The notes beneath the pieces are model-generated. The model made no database searches and was not told the origin of the DNA. It saw only the letters and a program-made list of their open reading frames with translations. Positions 44,095 to 53,304 of a stretch of DNA of 64,000 nucleotides are shown one piece after another. The translations under genes were made by a program, and so were the position numbers. Origin of the DNA: JAGQPD01 sp020426865 (GTDB lineage: Bacteria; Planctomycetota; Planctomycetia; Pirellulales; Pirellulaceae); contig JAWKTN010000003.1 in NCBI GenBank assembly GCA_041399065.1, positions 496,001-560,000 on the forward strand. The letters are read 5' to 3'. Each line of letters opens with the position of its first letter. Positions within the stretch are counted from its first letter, which is position 1.

Positions 44095-45873
44095 ATGTCG
44101 AAAAAGAAGCCTCGCCAAAAAAAAACTTCCAGTAGTGTACCGCGGACGCCCGCCGACGCGTTAGAAGGTCGCGAGCGAGTTGCCGCGGAGAGGACGGAAT
44201 CGGAGGACACGGCGCGGTGGTGGCGTGAGGTGGTGGAATCGATCGTGATCGCGGTGGTATTGGCAGTGGTATTTCGGGCGTTTGAGGCCGAGGCATTTGT
44301 GATCCCCACCGGCTCGATGGCCCCTACGTTACAGGGTCGTCACAAGGAATTGCGGTGTGAGCAGTGCAATTACATGTTTCGCTCCGGCGACAGCGAGGAC
44401 AGCCCACAGGTTGCCGCGGTAACCTGTCCTGAATGTCGTTACGTAACGCGGATCAATCCCAAGAACGCGGACCAGGCGTCGTTCAGTGGGGACCGGATTC
44501 TGGTGAACAAGTGGCTCTATGAGTTCAAGGATCCCGAACGGTGGGATGTGATTGTGTTCAAGTTTCCTGGGAGCGGAAAACAGAATTACATCAAGCGTTT
44601 GGTGGGCTTGCCCGGTGAACAGCTGATGGTCCGGCATGGGGACGTATTCGTCCGGACTGGTGAGGATCAACCGTTCACGATTACGCGGAAGCCGGCGGAC
44701 AAATTGCCGCACATCATGCAAACGGTTCACGATTCTAATTTCGTGCCCGAATCACTGATCCAGGCCGGCTGGCCGGCGCGATGGAGTGGCGTGGGTGACG
44801 GCGATGCCTCGTGGGAAGGCAGTGCAAACCAGTCGACATTCACGTTGACCGAGAGTACTTCGGGAACGGCTTGGTTGAGGTATCTGCATGCGGTACCCGA
44901 TGACCAGCAATGGGCGCAAGTGGAGAATAGTCTATCGGTAACCGGTATGGAGCATGCGCCTTCGCTGATCACCGACTACTACGAGAACAACGACGTAATC
45001 TTCATGAACGGCCGGCGCAACATGACGCCTTACGGTCATTTCTGGGTCGGCGACATCGCTTTGGAATGCGAAATTCAGGTCCAGGATGGTACAGGTGTTT
45101 TGGCGCTGGACATTGTCGAGGCCGGACGGCATCACACGTGCGAAATCAACGTTGCCGACGGTTCGGCAACTCTGAAGATTTCAAACGGATCGTATTTGTT
45201 CGATGCGGGAACCGACGGCGAGGAGATCGCGGAATTGACCGCCGATACGGCGGTTCGCGGGCCAGGTTCGTACGATGTTCGCTACGCGAACGTCGATGAC
45301 CAGCTATTGCTGTGGATCAATAATCGGCTCGTTACGTGGCAGGCCAACGGTCAGCCACATCATGCCACGTACCAGGCACCGGAAGATGAACGGCCGGTCT
45401 GGAGCGCGGAGGATCCCGGCGACCTGCGCCCGATTGGAGTGGGAGGTCGCGGTCTAACACTGACCGTGAAGGATCTGCGAGTCCTCCGCGACGTGTACTA
45501 CGTGGCCACCGACGGCTTCGATGAATATCTGGTAAGTAAGATGGACTCGTATCGAATCCTGCGGTCACCGGAGGATTGGTCGACAACGGAGTTGTTTGAC
45601 AAACGCAATGCGGTCTATTTCCCAGCACAAGGGGTGTTGGGACCCGACGAATTCTTTCCGATGGGGGACAATAGCCCGTTCAGCAAGGATGCGAGGCTTT
45701 GGACCGACGACAACCGATATGGCGCCGATGGACAACTCGATCCCGTACCCGGATACGTACGGCGCGACCTGCTGATCGGCAAGGCCTTCATGGTCTATTG
45801 GCCGCACCCGTGGAATCTGGGTGGCCGCCTGCCGATTATTCCCAATGTCCAGCGAATGAAACGAATCCGTTGA
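44095..45873 (+). CDS. lepB: signal peptidase I with zinc ribbon and ~300-residue insertion
   Basis: 592 residues from ATG 44095; TTG/ATG codons just upstream are possible. Cleaves signal peptides at the membrane. A membrane helix (S-I-V-I-A-V-V-L-A-V-V-F-R-A-F) precedes the catalytic Ser in P-T-G-S-M-A-P-T-L (~74). The Lys is in Y-I-K-R-L-V-G-L-P-G-E (~167), pushed away by an inserted ribbon with C-E-Q-C and C-P-E-C. After G-D-V-F-V an extra domain of about 300 residues intervenes, with jelly-roll-like strands (L-L-L-W-I-N-N-R-L-V-T-W), before the last conserved box F-P-M-G-D-N-S-P-F-S-K-D-A-R-L-W (~523). Typical enzymes have 250-320 residues. Next to an LptB-like gene. Confidence 0.93.
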   Translation: MSKKKPRQKKTSSSVPRTPADALEGRERVAAERTESEDTARWWREVVESIVIAVVLAVVFRAFEAEAFVIPTGSMAPTLQGRHKELRCEQCNYMFRSGDSEDSPQVAAVTCPECRYVTRINPKNADQASFSGDRILVNKWLYEFKDPERWDVIVFKFPGSGKQNYIKRLVGLPGEQLMVRHGDVFVRTGEDQPFTITRKPADKLPHIMQTVHDSNFVPESLIQAGWPARWSGVGDGDASWEGSANQSTFTLTESTSGTAWLRYLHAVPDDQQWAQVENSLSVTGMEHAPSLITDYYENNDVIFMNGRRNMTPYGHFWVGDIALECEIQVQDGTGVLALDIVEAGRHHTCEINVADGSATLKISNGSYLFDAGTDGEEIAELTADTAVRGPGSYDVRYANVDDQLLLWINNRLVTWQANGQPHHATYQAPEDERPVWSAEDPGDLRPIGVGGRGLTLTVKDLRVLRDVYYVATDGFDEYLVSKMDSYRILRSPEDWSTTELFDKRNAVYFPAQGVLGPDEFFPMGDNSPFSKDARLWTDDNRYGADGQLDPVPGYVRRDLLIGKAFMVYWPHPWNLGGRLPIIPNVQRMKRIR

Positions 45874-45921
45874 GTCGCGGCTTGAATGCACACGTGTTCC
45901 GATGGATCAAGGAGGATCGTA

Positions 45922-46722
45922 GTGACAGTTTTAGAAGTCCAGGGGTTGGTCAAAACCTATTCTCGACGACGCGTGGTTGACGGCGTCGAGTTCTACGTTG
46001 ATCACGGCGAGATCGTGGGACTGCTGGGTCCTAACGGTGCCGGAAAGACCACCTCCTTCCGAATGACGTGCGGGATGATCCGACCCGATCAGGGCCGTGT
46101 CGTTCTACGTGGTATCGATGTGACCAACTGGCCGATGTACCAGCGCGCTCGCGACGGCGGCATGGGTTACCTGGCTCAGGAGTCGAGCGTCTTCCGCAAA
46201 TTGTCGGTCGAGCAAAACTTGCTTGCGATGATGGAAATGCTGAGCGTGAAAAACAAGATTCGCCGCGAGCGATGCCAAGACCTCTTGGAACAGTTTCAGA
46301 TCACCCATATTCGCAAGTCACTCGCGGGGTCGTTGTCCGGGGGCGAACGGCGTCGTTTGGAAATCGCCCGCTGCCTGGTGTCCGATCCCCGAATCATCTT
46401 GCTCGATGAACCCTTTACCGGCATCGATCCGGTGACGATCGATGGCATTCAGATTATCATACGGAGGCTGCGTGAGCAGGGGATTTCGATTTTGATCACT
46501 GACCACCGTGTGAGGGAAACGCTGCAGATCACCGATCGCAGCTACGTGGTTCGGAGTGGCAAAGTCCTGTGCCATGGCTCGCCGGCCGAGGTGATCAGCC
46601 ACCCTGACGCTCGCCAACATTATTTCGGAGACAGCATCCATTTGGCGGAAGAATTCGCCGGCCCTCACCATTTGCGTTCCGCTCGCGTACATGGCTCATA
46701 CGCAAACTCGGAACACCCGTGA
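45922..46722 (+). CDS. lptB: LPS export ABC transporter ATP-binding protein
   Basis: 266 residues from GTG 45922, fixed by AGGAGG six bases upstream. ATPase that powers lipopolysaccharide extraction from the inner membrane with LptF/LptG. Walker A G-P-N-G-A-G-K-T-T, Q-loop Y-L-A-Q-E-S-S-V-F-R-K-L-S-V, signature L-S-G-G-E-R-R-R, Walker B I-I-L-L-D-E-P-F-T-G-I-D-P, and H-loop L-I-T-D-H-R-V-R-E-T-L are all present. The YLPQE-type Q-loop and T-D-H-x-V-R-E-T-L are typical of LptB. The signature has a basic run (E-R-R-R) as in LptB relatives. lptF/G are not in the window. Confidence 0.93.
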   Translation: MTVLEVQGLVKTYSRRRVVDGVEFYVDHGEIVGLLGPNGAGKTTSFRMTCGMIRPDQGRVVLRGIDVTNWPMYQRARDGGMGYLAQESSVFRKLSVEQNLLAMMEMLSVKNKIRRERCQDLLEQFQITHIRKSLAGSLSGGERRRLEIARCLVSDPRIILLDEPFTGIDPVTIDGIQIIIRRLREQGISILITDHRVRETLQITDRSYVVRSGKVLCHGSPAEVISHPDARQHYFGDSIHLAEEFAGPHHLRSARVHGSYANSEHP

Positions 46723-46757
46723 CCAGGGCAATTGCTGACCAGGGCAATTGCTGACCA
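46720..46757 (+). repeat. 16-bp direct repeat, two copies plus a partial third
   Basis: TGACCAGGGCAATTGC at 46720-46735 and 46736-46751, followed by TGACCA. The first copy begins with the last two bases of the lptB stop codon, so the repeat lies between lptB and dapL. Could be a replication slip or a regulatory site upstream of dapL. Confidence 0.85.
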
Positions 46758-46896
46758 CAACGTCGATCGCAAGAGTTTACAATGTGTAACGCTCGACCAG
46801 TTGGCCGGACGACAGCGGTCCGGAAATCTGCTATGGTAGCGGTGCCTCGATTGTTCGTATTTTCGATATTCGCACCAAGGAGCAGGGTTTCGTCAG

Positions 46897-48126
46897 ATGG
46901 GCGATCCGTATTTTCAACAGTTATTTGCCCAGCGTATCGGGGGAGCCGAATACGGTAAGGGTTCGGACATTTACAAGTTCGAGAAGATCAAGCGGGCCAA
47001 GCGTAAGGCGCTGTCGGATTATCCAGATCGTCCGTTGGTAGATTTCGGCATTGGCGACAACGACGAGATGGCGGCGCCGCAGGTGCGAGCGCGGATGGCA
47101 GAGGAGATCCATCGACCGGAAAATCGGGGGTATGCGGACAACGGGATCGCCGCCTTTAAAGAGGCTGCAGCGCAATTCATGGAGCGGAACTTCGGTGTAA
47201 AGCTGAATCCCACGGACGAGGTTATTCATTGCATCGGATCGAAGACGGCGCTGGCGATGCTGCCAGCCGTGTTCATCAATCCGGGCGACATAACCTTGAT
47301 GACGGTGCCAGGTTATCCGGTAGCGGGTACGCACACGAAGTACTACGGCGGCTCTGTTTATGCGTTGCCGCTGAAGGCGGAGAACGATTTTTTTCCGGAC
47401 TTGGACAGTATCCCGGCGGACATCCTCCAGCGGGCGAAGTTGTTGGTCATCAATTATCCCAACAGCCCGACTGGCCGCGTGGCGACGGTCGATTTTTACA
47501 AGCGCGTGATCGACTTCGCGGTAAAAAACCAAGTCGTCGTTGTGCAGGACGCGGCTCATATTATGTTGACCTACGACGGCCAGCCGTTAAGTTTTCTCTG
47601 TGTCCCGGGAGCGATGGAGGTCGGTGTTGAGGTCCACTCGTGCTCGAAGGGCTTCAACATGATTGGCTGGCGGATCGGTTGGGTCTGTGGCCATCCGTTG
47701 ATCGTCCGGGCGTTTGGCGACGTGAAGGACAATTCGGATTCCGGCCAGTTCATTGCGATTCAGAAATCGGCGGCCGCCGCGTTGGACGACGCCAGCATTC
47801 CAGTTGCGACCCGCGAGAAGTATCAGCGCCGGCTGAAGAAACTGGTGGCGATGCTGGGGCGTTGCGGCTTTGAGTGCAAGATGCCAGGCGGCACGTATTT
47901 TCTCTACGTGCCGTCGCCCAAGGGAATCGTCGGAGGCCCCGCATTTGATACTGCCGAGGCTGCCAGCCAATACCTGATTACGGAACAGTCGATCGTCACT
48001 GTTCCGTGGGATGACGCCGGTAAGTTCTTGCGGTTTTCGGTGACGTATGAAGCAGTTGACGAGGCCGCAGAAGACTCGTTAATGTCACTTGCCGAGTCAC
48101 GGCTCAATGGCATCAGCTGGCAGTAG
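46897..48126 (+). CDS. dapL: LL-diaminopimelate aminotransferase
   Basis: 409 residues from ATG 46897, with AAGGAGCAGGG upstream. PLP enzyme that forms LL-diaminopimelate directly from tetrahydrodipicolinate, a one-step route to lysine and peptidoglycan precursors. Sequence signs: D-I-Y-K-F-E-K-I, F-G-I-G-D-N-D-E-M, G-Y-A-D-N-G-I-A-A-F, N-Y-P-N-S-P-T-G, D-A-A-H-I-M-L, and the PLP Lys in S-C-S-K-G-F-N-M-I-G-W-R. The family also contains other class I/II aminotransferases, but D-I-Y-K-F and S-K-G-F-N-M-I-G-W-R point to DapL. This pathway is known in planctomycetes. Confidence 0.9.
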   Translation: MGDPYFQQLFAQRIGGAEYGKGSDIYKFEKIKRAKRKALSDYPDRPLVDFGIGDNDEMAAPQVRARMAEEIHRPENRGYADNGIAAFKEAAAQFMERNFGVKLNPTDEVIHCIGSKTALAMLPAVFINPGDITLMTVPGYPVAGTHTKYYGGSVYALPLKAENDFFPDLDSIPADILQRAKLLVINYPNSPTGRVATVDFYKRVIDFAVKNQVVVVQDAAHIMLTYDGQPLSFLCVPGAMEVGVEVHSCSKGFNMIGWRIGWVCGHPLIVRAFGDVKDNSDSGQFIAIQKSAAAALDDASIPVATREKYQRRLKKLVAMLGRCGFECKMPGGTYFLYVPSPKGIVGGPAFDTAEAASQYLITEQSIVTVPWDDAGKFLRFSVTYEAVDEAAEDSLMSLAESRLNGISWQ

Positions 48127-48133
48127 CATTTGG

Positions 48134-49303
48134 TTACCAATCGAAACCGACACCGGTGTTGAAGCCGAAGAACCCCAGGTCGCCGTCCACCGAGCTCGCA
48201 TTCCCCACGTCGCTCCAGATTTGACCTTCCAGTGCGGCTTGCACGAACGGTTTCCAGACGCCTTCGGCACGTGGCGTCCAGAGCACGCCGAACTGCATTT
48301 CGCCGATCGGCAGCAAGTCGCCGCGGTTTTCCGTCATCGTGCTCGTGAAGGCGTCGTCCAAGTCGGCATCCTCGACGATCGTCAATTGCGATGTACCATC
48401 GCCAAACAGGAGTGAACCTCTTGCGGCGCCAAAGACCTGCACTGGTCCTAACCAACGCTCGGTGCGAAGCGAAAACGTGGGCCCAACACCTTGGATGCGG
48501 TGTTGGAAATTGATGCTTCCCAGATTCGCGCCGTTGGGATTGTTGAGCGTCGACACGTAGCCCTGCTCGATTTCGGCAAAGCGGACACCACCGGTTGCGG
48601 TCAGGGACCACAGGCACATGTCTGCCGTCTTAGTGGCTTCCAACTGGACGTAATAGGCTTTCAGGTCCGCGTCCGCGGTATAGGTCGAATTCGGAACACC
48701 TGTCGACAGATCCTCGTCCAGGAATCGTGGCGGTATGAGGTTCCCCAAACCGTTTGCCGGCGGTTGCCCCGTGGCGGTCGCCGCCGCGTGGTCGAACTGC
48801 CAATAGGTTCCTCGAATTCCCAGGCCTGCGTTGGCATGCAGCTCGACCCAGACTCGTGGCGATAGTTCGCGTTGATACTCGAATTCCGTGACCGCGACGT
48901 CCTGGAATGTCGCGCCGTTGGAGTTGATCGTCGTGAAGGCTGGATTGTGCTCGTAGTAGGGCTTGAGGAACGTGAATTCAAACCCACCGGAGAGAACGAG
49001 TCGCGGGCCGCATGTGGAACAAAATCGGTCGCCACAATCACCATTGCACGTGGCCACCATGTCGCCGTAATCGCCTTCGACGATCATTTCGCCCATTTCG
49101 CTGACTTGCTCGTACGATACCTGTTGCGTGTCGGCCTGTCCCGCACTGCCGCGAATCGACGGCGAATGGACTTGGTGTCCCGTCCTGGCAACTCCACGAT
49201 TGTTGCTGGCTTTACGCGGGCCAACAGCGTATTGAGCGCTCGCCTGCGCCGCCATGACGCCCGCCACGAGGATGACCACGAAACTTACGATGCGGTTGGA
49301 CAT
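48134..49303 (-). CDS. outer-membrane beta-barrel protein (Lpg1974-like)
   Basis: 389 residues from ATG 49303, with AGGGAT directly before and AGAGGGAT further up. Signal peptide V-V-I-L-V-A-G-V-M-A-A-Q-A-S-A. A linker with C-N-G-D-C-G-D-R-F-C-S-T-C-G-P precedes the barrel. The barrel region starts L-V-L-S-G-G-F-E-F-T-F-L-K-P and ends with N-T-G-V-G-F-D-W, a terminal aromatic as used by the assembly machinery. It resembles the Legionella Lpg1974 pore-forming family seen widely in planctomycetes. Function is presumably porin or structural. Convergent with dapL, 7 bp apart. Confidence 0.75.
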   Translation of the reverse strand: MSNRIVSFVVILVAGVMAAQASAQYAVGPRKASNNRGVARTGHQVHSPSIRGSAGQADTQQVSYEQVSEMGEMIVEGDYGDMVATCNGDCGDRFCSTCGPRLVLSGGFEFTFLKPYYEHNPAFTTINSNGATFQDVAVTEFEYQRELSPRVWVELHANAGLGIRGTYWQFDHAAATATGQPPANGLGNLIPPRFLDEDLSTGVPNSTYTADADLKAYYVQLEATKTADMCLWSLTATGGVRFAEIEQGYVSTLNNPNGANLGSINFQHRIQGVGPTFSLRTERWLGPVQVFGAARGSLLFGDGTSQLTIVEDADLDDAFTSTMTENRGDLLPIGEMQFGVLWTPRAEGVWKPFVQAALEGQIWSDVGNASSVDGDLGFFGFNTGVGFDW

Positions 49304-49459
49304 ATCCCTTATCCCTCTGCAATCTAGGTTGGACACAAGACGAACGTGCGGATCACGTAAAGCCTGCTATCCACAGTCTATCGGCAGAATATAGGGATAA
49401 TTCCAGCTGTACTGGTTGTCGCGGCAGATTTATTTTGCCAGCGTCTTTATGCTAGCTGG

Positions 49460-52400
49460 CTAGGTAATTCGGATCGTGACGTTTTGCATATCGTAGTCAA
49501 AGCGGTTATCGGTCGGCAGAACGTCCGCCAGCGCCAACGTAATCGTTTGGTCGCCTGTCAGATCGCCTGTCACGTTTACTGTTACCTCACCGGTATCGCT
49601 GACTGAGTAGGTCAGACGACTATCGTGGGAGGCAACGGGGAACCGCAGGCTGGGATTGGCGATCGACGCGTTGAGCGTGTTCAGGTCGCTGTCATCGAGA
49701 TAGACGAATGTCGTTTCGCCCTCGACATCGTTGGGGACCAGTTGGAATGTAGTGGAGCCGTTTTGCGGCACTTCGATTACGGGGATATCCGACAGGAACG
49801 GCTGGCCGTTCTGTGTATCGGGGGTAACGGAAACGGCAAACGTCCTGGTAGTCATATTGCCGGAGGCGTCCATCGCGGTCACCGTGATTGAGGCGGTACC
49901 ACTGGTTCCTTCTGGTGCTTTGAGCATCAGCACACCGTTTTCGATGTCAGCGAATACCGTGGCCGACGTAAGCGTAACATCTTGCAGGGGCTTGTTGCTG
50001 GCATTGGTGCTGACATTGCTGATCGCTTCACGAATATCTTCGCCTTCAACCAGCAACCCGAATATCGTGTGGTTAAAGTCCAAATGTCGTGAGGAATCCG
50101 CACCCTCGACAATGAAGAATTGTGAATCGTTCGTATCATCGAACGATTTGGCCATCGACAACACGCCGGTGCGATTGTGTTGTAGATCAAAATGGAATTG
50201 ATCATCGAAATCACCGAGCGTCGAGCCGCCGGTGCCGTCATCGTTGACAGGATCACCCGATTGAATGATGAAGTTATTGATGACTCGATGGAAGATCGCA
50301 CCGTTGTAGAAGTTGGATTGGGCCAACGAAATGATGTGTTCGGTCGCTCGCGGCGCCAAGTTTTCGTACAAGTAGAACACCATATCGCCGGCAATGCTGT
50401 TGCCGGGACTGCTGATGCTCATCCGCAGGCTACGATTGCTGGTAGGCTGGACGGTGGGTGCCACCAGTGCTGCGTTAGTGCTGGTAGCGCTATAGGTGAT
50501 CGCCTCACCTTCGGGATCGAAGCCGTCGAGCGGAATCATCATGGGGGATCCGGAGAGGAGCGTGATGCTTGGAATCACGGCGAGGGCAGGCGATTGATTC
50601 TCGATGTTGATCGTCACCGTTGCTTCGTCGGTGCCACCGTTGCCGTCGCTGACGATATACGTAAACGTTTCTGTACCGGTAAAGCCATTAGCCGGTGTGT
50701 AGGTGAGACTTCCGCCACCCGAAGTCACCGACACGCTACCACCGTTGTTGGGTTGCGTACCGATACCCGTAATCGTCAACGTTTCACCGGTATCGGGACT
50801 AGTACTATCATTGACCAGCACGTTCAACGTCACATTGCTGGCACCGGGAGCCACGGCAATCGTATCGTTGTTGGCGGTTGGCGGACGATTGGTACGGTTG
50901 ATCGTGATGGTAGATCGGGCCACGAGGCTATCCACGATGCCGTCATTGACCGTCACATCGATTCGGCGATCAGCATTGTTGGGAATAGTTGCTGTGTTGT
51001 TGTAGGAAAGCGTCGCCAATACGGTCCGGTAGTTGGCCAGTGTGTCCGATCCTGACAGCGCGAGTACACCCGTCGTGGCGTTGAAGCTGCTCGTAATCGA
51101 AGTTCCCGTCGTGTCGACACTCAATGTTTCGCTGGTACCATCTAGATTGGACGAAATTGCTGCGCGGGCCGATTGCAGAGTGGTGTCGTCGGTATCACTG
51201 ACCGACAGGTCGGTGTCGACCACGACAACGGCACCGCTTCCTTCGTTGAACACCGCGGCGAAATCGATACCACTGGCATCGGCGCCATTAAGGTCAACGA
51301 CGGGTGCATCGTTGTTGACGGTGACTTCAAACTGTTCCGAGTCGCTACCGACGGGAGTCCCATTGTCCTCGACGATCACCCGGAAGGGCGCCGGCGTGGC
51401 ACGATCGGCGGCCGTGGGGGTCCAGCGAATCTCGGCGGTCGTATTGGTCAGCTTCGTGATGGTTGCCGTCGCGGGCGAGGCGGCTGGATCAAGGGTGAAC
51501 GAAAGCGTGTCGCCAGCGTTGGCATCGGTCGCCGCCACGGCAACGACTAGCTCGACGCCGACAGAGGCGGTTTGGTCGGCAATGGCCGTAATCTGCGGCG
51601 CTTGATTGCCCAAATCTGCCTCGAACCGTTGCCCAAAGATGGCGCTGGAGCTTCCTGTTCCCTGGCCCGAGAATAATACGACGGCAGATCCGCTGTCGGC
51701 AAGCGCAATGACGGGCGAACGTTGATTCCCCGAGCCGTTTCCGCTTTGTTCGGTATTGATGAGGAATTCTACGTCATCAGCGGCCCCACTGCTGTCAAAC
51801 GTGCGTCCCATCACCTCCCAGCCGCTGCCATTGGGCGAACCACTGGTCCAGGCGACAAAAAACTGCCCATCATCGGCCATTCCCACGACCCCCTGGCGCT
51901 GGATGCCTTCGGTTTCGCTGTTGACGAGAAACTCCGTGCCGCTGGTGGAACCGTCAGCGGCGTAGCGCTGGCCACGGATGTCCCACGTGTGGTTTTCGTC
52001 GCCGCGGTCGCTCCACGTGATGACAAATTGCCCGTCGGCTGCCATAGCGATTGCCGGCTCGGTCTGACTTGACGTTGTTGTCGTATTGACCTGAAATTCC
52101 GCCCCCAGTGCAGTGCCGTCAGCGGCGAAACGCTGAGCAAAAATCCCCCAATCGTCGCCATCCTGGTGACGACTGCTCCAGGCTACAACAAAGCGTCCGG
52201 TATCGTCGATGGCAACGACTGGATAATTCTGTTCGTTGGTTGTCGTCGTGTTCACGCGAAACTCGGTGCCTACTTTCGCACCGGCGGCGCTAATGAGTTG
52301 GCCAAAGATCCCAGCGAAATCGCCGGTCCCGTTGCCGTTCCAGACAACAACGGCCGCGCCGGCCGGAGTGACGGCCACGTCAGGATGCTCCTGATCTCCC

Positions 52401-52906
52401 CCCACTGTGGTGTTGACCAACATGGGCGATCCCGACGCTGTTGCGTCACTGGAGAACTTTTGCGCGAAGATGCCTTGTCGATCCCCGGCTCCACGTCCAC
52501 TCCAGGCAATCAAATAGCTTCCGTCGCTCGCCACGCCAATCGTCGGTTGCGACTGACTACCACTGGTGTAGGTATTGACTTTCGCTGCGTCCGCCAGTGC
52601 GTTGCCATCTGCATCGTAACGACGAGCAAAAATGCCGTCGGTTTCACCGACGCCATTGCCATGGAAGGCCACCACGTACTCTCCGTCCGGCGTGATCCCA
52701 ATCGCCGTCTCGACCTCCGATACGTCCTGGCTGCCAAAGATCGTTTGATTAACGATGAACTGAGCGGCCAATGGAGTTGCCGTAAGGAGTGCGCGATCTT
52801 CCAATTGCTCCGTCGCCAAAGGTGTCATACCCAGTTTGCGCCGCCGAGCCACGGAGGTTGAAGAACGAAGTTTCCTGCGCCGGCGGAAGAAAAAATCTCT
52901 CAACAT
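49460..52906 (-). CDS. giant LExR surface protein with repeats, cadherin-like domains and a cyclophilin domain
   Basis: 1148 residues. The basic N-terminus (R-R-R-R-K-L-R-S-S) leads into the planctomycete signal L-A-T-E-Q-L-E-D-R-A-L-L-T-A. Residues ~45-420 are seven or so repeats of about 50 residues with motifs like V-V-A-W-S-S and G-I-F-A-Q-R-F-A-A-D-G-T. Ig/cadherin-like domains follow to ~800 (P-P-T-A-N-N-D-T, G-F-T-G-T-E-T-F-T-Y-I-V-S-D). Residues ~835-990 are a peptidyl-prolyl isomerase of the cyclophilin type: F-Y-N-G-A-I-F-H-R-V, F-I-I-Q-S-G-D-P, S-Q-F-F-I-V-E-G, H-T-I-F-G-L-L-V-E-G. More Ig-like sequence ends the protein. Secreted or wall-associated. Confidence 0.9.
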   Translation of the reverse strand: MLRDFFFRRRRKLRSSTSVARRRKLGMTPLATEQLEDRALLTATPLAAQFIVNQTIFGSQDVSEVETAIGITPDGEYVVAFHGNGVGETDGIFARRYDADGNALADAAKVNTYTSGSQSQPTIGVASDGSYLIAWSGRGAGDRQGIFAQKFSSDATASGSPMLVNTTVGGDQEHPDVAVTPAGAAVVVWNGNGTGDFAGIFGQLISAAGAKVGTEFRVNTTTTNEQNYPVVAIDDTGRFVVAWSSRHQDGDDWGIFAQRFAADGTALGAEFQVNTTTTSSQTEPAIAMAADGQFVITWSDRGDENHTWDIRGQRYAADGSTSGTEFLVNSETEGIQRQGVVGMADDGQFFVAWTSGSPNGSGWEVMGRTFDSSGAADDVEFLINTEQSGNGSGNQRSPVIALADSGSAVVLFSGQGTGSSSAIFGQRFEADLGNQAPQITAIADQTASVGVELVVAVAATDANAGDTLSFTLDPAASPATATITKLTNTTAEIRWTPTAADRATPAPFRVIVEDNGTPVGSDSEQFEVTVNNDAPVVDLNGADASGIDFAAVFNEGSGAVVVVDTDLSVSDTDDTTLQSARAAISSNLDGTSETLSVDTTGTSITSSFNATTGVLALSGSDTLANYRTVLATLSYNNTATIPNNADRRIDVTVNDGIVDSLVARSTITINRTNRPPTANNDTIAVAPGASNVTLNVLVNDSTSPDTGETLTITGIGTQPNNGGSVSVTSGGGSLTYTPANGFTGTETFTYIVSDGNGGTDEATVTINIENQSPALAVIPSITLLSGSPMMIPLDGFDPEGEAITYSATSTNAALVAPTVQPTSNRSLRMSISSPGNSIAGDMVFYLYENLAPRATEHIISLAQSNFYNGAIFHRVINNFIIQSGDPVNDDGTGGSTLGDFDDQFHFDLQHNRTGVLSMAKSFDDTNDSQFFIVEGADSSRHLDFNHTIFGLLVEGEDIREAISNVSTNASNKPLQDVTLTSATVFADIENGVLMLKAPEGTSGTASITVTAMDASGNMTTRTFAVSVTPDTQNGQPFLSDIPVIEVPQNGSTTFQLVPNDVEGETTFVYLDDSDLNTLNASIANPSLRFPVASHDSRLTYSVSDTGEVTVNVTGDLTGDQTITLALADVLPTDNRFDYDMQNVTIRIT

Positions 52907-53304
52907 GGTCTCTGTTCACCTGTTACGTGTTGCGTCAACCCGCGTGCATTCAAAACTTCAGTATCGTTGGAATTTACAGCGGAATCAACTGATCGGACGC
53001 CTTCAAAACGCTCTCCGAAAATCAATTGTGGTCCCCAAGTTCTCGGGAATAAATGCACCATGGCGTAACGAATAGATCGATTGCGCCTGTGCAGCGACTT
53101 GCAGAAAAAACGCTTCGTACCTTCAGCCGTTTGAATCGACAAATCTTCCATCCGATCAGGCTGCATTTCTTTCGCAGCCAGCGCAATCGCCCCAGTTTGC
53201 TGGCAAGTGCTGTCGGGATTACAATGCGTGGGTGATATCGAGAAAACACCGAGAAAACATCTGCTGGCCGGCGACTCTGCCCAGTCCCTTCGAAAGGAAA
53301 CGTA
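52907..53304. other. intergenic between divergent surface-protein genes
   Basis: About 400 bases. Short frames on both strands (for example minus 52900-53331) have no motif and overlap the flanking start regions. Promoters for both divergent genes should be here; no confident hexamer pair was identified. Confidence 0.5.
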
